DNA of 41,116 bases from a virus, in IMG/VR virus record IMGVR_UViG_3300026130_000010, positions 1 through 41,116 of that record; one strand, given 5' to 3'. Made by a program: the position numbers and the translations under genes. Below, piece by piece: positions 34,961-41,116 of the stretch. The notes beneath the pieces were generated by a model. It was not told the DNA's origin and did no database searches. It saw nothing but the letters and a program-made list of their open reading frames with translations. Position 1 is the stretch's first letter; every line of letters begins with the position of its first letter.

Positions 34961-36693
34961 TGGCAGGCTCAATAATTAAAATAAAACGATCTTCAGGGTC
35001 CGCCAAGCCTAATACGCTGAAGCTAGGTGAATTAGCAGTAACATACGGCCCCGGAGATTATACCAATTTTGGTGATAGACTATTTGTAGGTGCAGGTGGC
35101 ACAGACGTTAATGGTGATGCGCTTCAAATTGATGTAATTGGTGGTAAGTTCTTTACTGATCGCCTTGACCATCAACAAGGTATTCTCACTGCTGATAGTG
35201 CTATTGTAGTAGATGCTGATAAGAAAGTCAATGAGTTTTTCGTAGATACGTTAAAACTTGATGGTAATACTCTTAGCGCTACTGGTACTGGTGAAGGTGC
35301 AAATATTAATATCACTGCTAACACAAGCGGTACTATTAATCTTAACTCACCTGTTAATCTACAAGGCACCGAGCTTAATGTAAGCGGTTCAGTCGGCATT
35401 GCTAATACAGCAATTATTGCCGACCTTGTCGTTTCTGACTTGACTGAAAATCGTGTTGTACTTGCTGGCGCAAACGGTGCAATTGAAGATAGCGCAAGTC
35501 TTACATTCGACGGCTCTACTCTTGCTCTTACTGGTGATTTTGATATCACTGGTAATATTACACCTACTGCTGATAGGACTTATTCGCTAGGTACTGCTAA
35601 TAACGTATTCAGCGAAATTCACGGTTCTCAAGTATTCGTTGACGACATTAAACTTGATACTTCAGGTAACGTTCTTTCTGTTACAACTTCTGATGATTCT
35701 GTCGCTAAGATTGATGTTGATCAACTAGACGTTGCAACCACTGCTGATATTGCAGACATTCGTTTCTCGCTAAATGCAATCGAATCTATCCAACCAGGTC
35801 AAGACCTAATCTTGAACCCTAACGGTGGCAATGTAAACGTATTCGGCCACATTGTAACTGGTGCGGCAGATCCTGTTGCGAATACTGATCTAGTAACTCT
35901 ACAATATCTAGAATCAAGAACGCTTACTATCTCTGCTGATCAAGATGCTGTTGGTAACACTGCACCTGACGCAATTAATGATACTGTAGTACTTCTATCT
36001 GAGACTCTTTACTTCTTGGGTGAAACAGGTATCACTACTAAGATCACTGATAACACTATCACATTTGATCTTGATGATACTACTGTTACTCCTGGATCGT
36101 ATGGTTCAACTACACAGATTCCTACATTTACTGTTGATCAGCAAGGTCGTCTAACTTCGGCTGGTACTGTAGACGTTGCAACTGTTCTAACAATCAAAGC
36201 TGATCAAGATGAACTAGGCAACACTGCCGCAACTGATGATATTAACCTACTATCAGATACACTTGCAATCGTAGGTGGTACAGGTGTAGATACTGAGCTA
36301 GCAGATAATCAAATTACTGTAAGCATCGGTCAGCCAGTTTACACTACTTCTGATGTAACCTTTAATGATGTTACTGTAGATGGTACATTATTCTCTAACG
36401 ACATTACTGCAAACACTGTTGTAATTGCTGGTAACCTAGTCGTTGAAGGTACAACTACAACTGTTAATACAGAAGAAATTAATCTTGCTGATAACATCAT
36501 TGTACTTAACAGTAATCTAGATGCTAACACTGCACCAACACAAGACTCTGGTATTCAGATCAATCGTGGCTCGGGTAACAGTGTTCGTTTCTTCTGGGAT
36601 GAGACAAATGATTGGTGGAGCACTGGTCCTGATCCTTTAGATCCAACTCAGTACGCTAGACTAGAAGCAACCATCGATGGTGGTACATTCTAA
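34960..36693 (+). CDS. Tail-fibre-like protein with shared docking domain
   Basis: A 577-residue protein. The N-terminus (IIKIKRSSGSAKPNTLKLGE, then LAVTYG) is a docking domain also present in the gene at 36803. Residues about 55-210 hold repeats (DRTYSLGTANNVFSEIHGSQ and similar) typical of fibre shafts. About 385-400 has IPTFTVDQQGRLTSAG, a motif repeated in the last gene of the window. About 475-555 has NTVVIAGNLVVEGTTTTVNT, then EINLADNIIVLNSN and RFFWDETNDWWSTG, a widely shared end segment of fibre proteins. The protein has no catalytic signature. It begins in a TGATG overlap with a strong ribosome site and is followed by the longest intergenic gap in the window. Confidence 0.75.
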   Translation: MAGSIIKIKRSSGSAKPNTLKLGELAVTYGPGDYTNFGDRLFVGAGGTDVNGDALQIDVIGGKFFTDRLDHQQGILTADSAIVVDADKKVNEFFVDTLKLDGNTLSATGTGEGANINITANTSGTINLNSPVNLQGTELNVSGSVGIANTAIIADLVVSDLTENRVVLAGANGAIEDSASLTFDGSTLALTGDFDITGNITPTADRTYSLGTANNVFSEIHGSQVFVDDIKLDTSGNVLSVTTSDDSVAKIDVDQLDVATTADIADIRFSLNAIESIQPGQDLILNPNGGNVNVFGHIVTGAADPVANTDLVTLQYLESRTLTISADQDAVGNTAPDAINDTVVLLSETLYFLGETGITTKITDNTITFDLDDTTVTPGSYGSTTQIPTFTVDQQGRLTSAGTVDVATVLTIKADQDELGNTAATDDINLLSDTLAIVGGTGVDTELADNQITVSIGQPVYTTSDVTFNDVTVDGTLFSNDITANTVVIAGNLVVEGTTTTVNTEEINLADNIIVLNSNLDANTAPTQDSGIQINRGSGNSVRFFWDETNDWWSTGPDPLDPTQYARLEATIDGGTF

Positions 36694-36713
36694 AAGCTGA
36701 TAAATAATGATAA

Positions 36714-36752
36714 AGGAGAGGTTCTATGAGTATATACTTGTAAGCCTCTCTT
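36714..36752 (+). promoter_or_regulatory. Hairpin covering a ribosome site and a five-codon ORF
   Basis: In the 109-bp gap, 36714-36723 can pair with 36743-36752: eight canonical pairs and two G-U pairs with a 19-nt loop. The left arm contains AAGGAG, an excellent ribosome site placed 7 nt before an ATG at 36726 that opens a five-codon frame (Met-Ser-Ile-Tyr-Leu, stop TAA at 36741). The hairpin would hide that site. It may be a leader peptide, a remnant of a lost gene start, or an RNA-processing or termination element. A GATAAATA, one mismatch from the late box, lies just upstream at 36699-36706. Function is not known. Confidence 0.4.
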
Positions 36753-36802
36753 AGCTTTATATCTTATAGGCTACATAGCCATTATACAAAGAGTGAGGAC
36801 AT

Positions 36803-38131
36803 ATGTCAACCATTAAGTTAAGACGTAGTGCCGTTCCTGATAACGTCCCGTCTACTTCACAACTAGAATTGGGTGAAGTTGCTATCAACACCCATGACGG
36901 TAAGATGTTCTTTAAGAGAGATAAGGACGGAACACTTAGCATTCGTGAAGTAGGTTTATCGGACAAAGTAGATAACGTACTCTACGTATCAGAAAGCGGT
37001 GATGACACCAACAACGGCGAGACTCTAGCAGAGTCTTTTCGCACATTAAATGCCGCCTTATTAGTAGCCACTGCTGGTACAACTATTTTTCTAAAGAGTG
37101 GTACTCATACTCTAGATAACGATGCTGGTGGCGTTGACGTGCCCGCTGGTGTATCAATCGTTGGTGATAATCATAGATCAACTACACTTATTGGTTCGAC
37201 TTCAACTAACGATATGCTTTATGTTCGTAACAACTGTTATGTAACTGGCATTGGGTTTAAAGGTCACACAAACGGAGCTGCCGCAATCGCATTTAACCCT
37301 AACGGCTCTGCTGGTGAAATCATAAACAGTCCTTACATTCAAAACTGTTCTTCAATTACCACAACTGGTACAGGTATGCGAGTAGACGGTGCTCATTGTA
37401 GCGGTCTACGTTCAATGGTATCAGATGCATACACACAAATCAATGCTGGTGGCATAGGTATTCATATTAAGAATCGTGGCTATGCACAGCTAGTTTCTAT
37501 CTTTACAGTTTCTTGTGACTACGGATTTTTAGCTGAATCTGGTGGTCAATGCTCTATCTCAAACTCAAACTCTTCTTTCGGTAACTACGGTCTAAAAGCA
37601 ACTGGTTCAAGTTCTGTACTCTATAGTGGTACAGTCGGTGTTGCTGCAAGTAGAAATGACGATGTTATTGATATAGACGGATTGACTCAAGTACCAGTTT
37701 ACGGTGACGTTGTATCATTTGATGGTGGTGTAAGCTACTACACTGTTGAAGATGCTACTCCTCTAGTTGGTGGTTCATCTACTATTACAATTAGAGAAGG
37801 ACTAGATGCGGACGTTTCACTAGGCGCAACAGCTAACTTCTATGAAAGAAGCTGGATTGCGGCATCTGGACATACTTTCGAGTTTGTAGGTACAGGAACA
37901 AACGTTTACGATACGCCACGAAGCGGAGCATTCCCAGTTCCAGAGAATGAAGTGGTAGAAGACTCAAATAATCTAGGTCAGGTATACTTTACAAGTACTG
38001 ACCATAGGGGCGACTTTAGAATCGGTAGCGAGTTGCGTATTAATCGCACTACTGGAACAATTGAAGGTCAGACATTCGACCGATCACTATTCGCAGTTAT
38101 GACCCCGTACATTCTAGCTCTAGAGGATTAA
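36803..38131 (+). CDS. Tail fibre/spike protein with probable beta-helix
   Basis: A 442-residue protein. The N-terminus (TIKLRRSAVPDNVPSTSQLE, then LGEVAINTHDGKMFFKRDKDG) is the docking domain shared with the gene at 34960. Residues about 57-90 (VLYVSESGDDTNNGETLAES, then a FRTLNAALLVA segment) are the usual entry to right-handed beta-helix spike domains. About 100-290 carries helix-like coils (VDVPAGVSIVGDNHRSTTLI, YVTGIGFKGH, CSISNSNSSFGNYGLKATGS). The last part has IEGQTFDRSLFAVMTPYIL. Such proteins bind or modify cell-surface polysaccharides. No active-site residues can be named. The ATG follows GAGTGAGGA. It is probably an adhesin; enzymatic activity is speculative. Confidence 0.75.
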   Translation: MSTIKLRRSAVPDNVPSTSQLELGEVAINTHDGKMFFKRDKDGTLSIREVGLSDKVDNVLYVSESGDDTNNGETLAESFRTLNAALLVATAGTTIFLKSGTHTLDNDAGGVDVPAGVSIVGDNHRSTTLIGSTSTNDMLYVRNNCYVTGIGFKGHTNGAAAIAFNPNGSAGEIINSPYIQNCSSITTTGTGMRVDGAHCSGLRSMVSDAYTQINAGGIGIHIKNRGYAQLVSIFTVSCDYGFLAESGGQCSISNSNSSFGNYGLKATGSSSVLYSGTVGVAASRNDDVIDIDGLTQVPVYGDVVSFDGGVSYYTVEDATPLVGGSSTITIREGLDADVSLGATANFYERSWIAASGHTFEFVGTGTNVYDTPRSGAFPVPENEVVEDSNNLGQVYFTSTDHRGDFRIGSELRINRTTGTIEGQTFDRSLFAVMTPYILALED

Positions 38132-38134
38132 TCA

Positions 38135-38473
38135 ATGGCATCGCAACTTAATACATTCAAAACCGTTACAGCCGAACTAACTGATACTAATACTGTTCTT
38201 TACACTGCACCTGCAGGTGTGACTGGTATTATCTTGATGGCGCATGTTGCAAACGTGACAACTGTTCCTGCGGACGTTACATTTTCTCACTATGATACTA
38301 GTTTAGCAAACGAAACTGAGCTTGTAAAGGGATTTAGCATTCCTGAGAATGATGCTGCAAGTGTTGTAACAGGTAAGCTAGTACTTGAGCAAGGTGACAG
38401 TGTGAAAGCATTCGCTTCTGCAAACACTTCGTTGAAAATAACGCTTAGCATCTTGGAGTCACTAAATGGCTAA
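38135..38473 (+). CDS. Small conserved structural protein, unknown function
   Basis: A 112-residue protein of beta-sandwich character. It starts with QLNTFKTVTAELTDTNTVLY, then TAPAGVTGIILMAHVANVTT, and ends VKAFASANTSLKITLSILES. The TAPAGxTxIxLxxxxANV pattern is found in small fibre-associated proteins of marine phages, possibly a trimer that sits on a fibre. It is preceded by GAGGA and overlaps the next fibre gene by 7 nt, so the two are probably made together. No T4 counterpart is recognised. Confidence 0.7.
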   Translation: MASQLNTFKTVTAELTDTNTVLYTAPAGVTGIILMAHVANVTTVPADVTFSHYDTSLANETELVKGFSIPENDAASVVTGKLVLEQGDSVKAFASANTSLKITLSILESLNG

Positions 38474-41116
38474 GTTCGGACTTTTAAGTGGTAGAGTAAA
38501 AGTCAAAAGCGGTGCTGACTTAAGTGCAGATCGTAATGACTTTCTGGGGTTAGATAATGCGGAACCTAATTTAGGCTTACCCGCTTCTAATAATTCATTC
38601 GCTGCCTCTGATACTAACGGTACACGTAAGTTTATTGCACCAGGTACGGGTTTAACTGTATCTGGTGGTTCTGTTAATGTTGACGAAACTACGCTTGTAA
38701 TTGATACGACTGGTTATCAAGTCACATCTAACACCAATCTTGCAGACGTTCTATCAGACCTAGATTACAATGTTTCTCTTAAGTTTGACGCCGCTGACTT
38801 TACTGGCTCAAACATACTCACACAACTTTTAACTGTTGATGGTTCAGGATCAACTCTTGATGCAGACTTGCTTGACGGTCAAGAAGGTTCTTACTACCTA
38901 GATTGGACTAACGTAACTAACAAGCCTGATCCACAAATCACTGTTGAATTGCTTGGTAAAGTTACTGGTATCGCTAACACTACACTAACTGATCTAGCTA
39001 GCGGTACAGTTTCAATCACTACTGAATTAGAAGACACTGGTGTAACTGCTAACACTTACGGTAGTGCTTCAGAAGTACCTCAATTCACTGTAGATAGTGA
39101 TGGTCGTATTTCAAGCGTTACTAACGTAAGCGTAGCTGGCGTAGACGATGTAACATTTGACGCTAACACTGGTGTACTTACAGTATCTACAAGCGCTGGT
39201 ACTTCATACAACGTTGATCTAAACGTAGGTATTGAAGACGATTTAACAGTAACTTCTTTAAACACTGATCACATAGACTTTACTACTACTAGCGCAAACG
39301 TTGCTCATCAAGAAGGTAGACTCTTCTATAGTGAAGAGTATAAAACGTTAACTTCTTATAACGATATATCAGATGTAGCTTTACAAATTGGTTTTGAAGA
39401 ATGGGTACGTGTATATAACGGAACTGGATCTACGATCACTAACGGTACCCCTTGTAGGCCTGTAGGAATTCAAGGTGAGCACCAAAGTGTTGCTCCTGCA
39501 ATCGCAACATCTGTAGGTGGCGCACGTGTACTTGGTGTTGCTACACACGATATACCTTCAGGTACTTACGGTATTCTAACAGTACGTGGTCTACTTTCTG
39601 GTATTGACACTTCTGGTTTGACTGCTGGGCAACCAGTATACTTGAATGAAACTGGCGGTCTACAAAACTCAGCACCAACATACCCATACTTCCCAACTCA
39701 AGTTGGTGGATGTATTGTTTCGGACGCAACTAACGGTTACATCTACGTTTCTATATCATATGATACGATATCACAACTTCGTGTAACTGGCAATTCTCAC
39801 ATGGACGGCAACTTAACCGTTGATGGAGACTTGGTTGTTAGTGGCACACAGTCTATTGTAGCGCAAAATAACTTAGCTATTTCAGACTCATTCATCTATC
39901 TAAATTCTGGTGATAACATCGGGCCTTCAGGTACTACGTTCACTGGTACTGGTCTAGATGATGCTTACTTCACTGGATATTACGAAGGTACAAGCACTAC
40001 AACGTATTATGTACGTATTGATGGTGTTGGTACAGGTACAGGTGGTGTAGATACATTCGAGTGGTCTAAAGATAACTTTGCGACAACTGAAGCAACTGGT
40101 GTAGATATCACAGGTGACGATCAGCTACTAGATGATAACATTTCAGTGTTCTTCAACGCCACCACAGGTCACACATCTGGTGATGTTTGGAGCGGTACTG
40201 CTGTACCTCTTAATGTTGACACAGGCTGGTCTACTAACAGAAATACAGGTGCAACTGGACCTGGTTACACTCACATGGGTGTATTCTTTGATGTATCAGA
40301 CGAAAAATTCAAGTTCTTTGATCAGTATGCACCTGAGCCTAGTGGAACAATAAACGTCAATGACGCTTCGTTTAATTTAGCTACTATTGTTGCAGGTACA
40401 TTTGAAGGCGCTCTAACTGGTAACGTTACTGGCGATGTAAGCGGTAACGCTGGCACTGCTACTAAGCTATTAACAGCACGTACTATCTCATTGACTGGTG
40501 ATGTATCTGGTAGCACGACTTTTGACGGTAGTGCAAATTCTTCTATCACAGTTAATATCACTGCTGATACTGATGAGATTGCAGAAGGTAACACTAATCT
40601 TTACTACACGACAACACGTGCTAATACTGATTTTGATACTAGACTTTCCACTAAGACTACAACAGACCTTACAGAAGGCACAAATCTATACTACACAGAT
40701 ACACGTGTTAAAACTGTATTGTCAACATCTGCTAGTGATGGTATTGCTTGGGACGGTATCACAGAAGCACTATATCTAACTGATACTGGTGTAACTGCTA
40801 ATACATATGGTTCTGCTACTGATCCTTTAGAAGTACCAAACTTCACTGTAGATGAAAATGGTAGAATTACTGCCGCCGCAACACAGTCTATCACCAAAGC
40901 TACTATTGATGCTCTTTTAATTGATGCAAGCACTTTAGGCGCACAGAGTGGATCATTCTATCTAGACTACAACAACTTCACTAACACACCTACTATTGGT
41001 GCTGGTACAATAACTGTAGAAGGTGGCAACGGTCTTGCGAACAGTGGTTCATTCGGAGTAAACGATACTGGCGCAACTACGATCACTATTGATCACGGTG
41101 ATACGTCTTCATTTGC
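38467..41116 (+). CDS. Very large tail-fibre protein, 3' end beyond the window
   Basis: The frame is open from the ATG at 38467 to the window edge (883 codons and one base), with GGAG 8 nt upstream. The start is AKFGLLSGRVKVKSGADLSA. Fibre repeats are dense: LDADLLDGQEGSYYLDWTNV (about 136-155), EVPQFTVDSDGRISS (about 204) and again EVPNFTVDENGRITAA (about 789), NLYYTTTRANTD and NLYYTDTRVKT (about 710-745), GNVTGDVSGNAGTATKL (about 655). About 310-430 resembles a small carbohydrate-type or decoration domain common in phage fibres (GTPCRPVGIQGEHQ..., then DTSGLTAGQPVYLNETGG). About 445-475 has GDLVVSGTQSIVAQNNLAIS. It is probably a long fibre subunit. The receptor-binding tip is outside the window. 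Confidence 0.85.

Noticed and set aside
34960-41116. Diversity-generating retroelement target in fibre genes
   Set aside because: The docking and fibre modules recall DGR-type tropism proteins, but no reverse transcriptase, template repeat or adenine-variable tract was seen.
1-41116. tRNA genes, CRISPR arrays, insertion sequences, homing endonucleases, introns or defence genes
   Set aside because: There are no suitable gaps, repeats or protein motifs; coding is continuous with virion genes.

Overview
The window is a 41-kb stretch of a tailed-phage genome of the T4-like (myovirus) type. No bacterial genes, tRNAs, CRISPR arrays, insertion sequences or replication genes are visible. Coding is nearly continuous: neighbouring genes touch or overlap by 1-8 nt, and the largest non-coding gap is about 109 bp. 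All but one of the genes lie on the + strand. The sequence is AT-rich (about 60% by eye). Baseplate sequences and adhesin motifs such as NLYYT, FTVDxxGRI and TVNGSPYYLL resemble those of marine T4-like phages (cyanophages, pelagiphages, marine gammaproteobacterial phages). The host cannot be fixed from this window.

Region 1 (1-11775) is the baseplate module: a 5'-truncated gp53-like wedge gene, a gp27-like hub, a gp5-like spike without a lysozyme domain, a protein carrying an M15-type zinc peptidase domain, then wedge proteins gp25, gp6, gp7 and gp8. The gene order and overlapping starts indicate a co-transcribed late operon building the baseplate and the membrane-piercing device.

Region 2 (11790-21378) starts with an 1823-residue DUF4815-type structural protein that has a Ser/Arg/Thr-rich hinge and a polyproline run. 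A 60-residue coiled-coil protein and two fibre or spike-like proteins follow.

Region 3 (21380-34322) is the adhesin-like region: two large tandem paralogues (1255 and 1148 residues), an 837-residue leucine-rich-repeat protein, a 309-residue fibre-like protein, and a 765-residue structural protein on the opposite strand. The opposite-strand gene converges on its left neighbour with a 15-bp overlap inside an interrupted palindrome. On its other side it diverges from the next operon across a perfect 14-bp palindrome that gives a T4-type late promoter box (TATAAATA) on both strands.

Region 4 (34405-41116) holds two small conserved proteins, two fibre proteins sharing an N-terminal IK(I/L)(K/R)RS...LGE docking motif (one with a probable beta-helix), a 112-residue small protein and the start of a very large fibre gene running off the right edge.

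The genes probably work together as the adsorption apparatus: the baseplate hub and wedges, a spike plus a peptidoglycan-cutting enzyme to breach the envelope, and many modular adhesins for host recognition. Transcription is probably late and driven by gp55-type sigma factors at TATAAATA boxes. No defence or metabolic system is present. The most interesting points are the bidirectional late promoter with the inverted adhesin gene, the LRR adhesin, the tandem paralogues, and the apparent shift of lytic activity from gp5 to a separate M15 protein.
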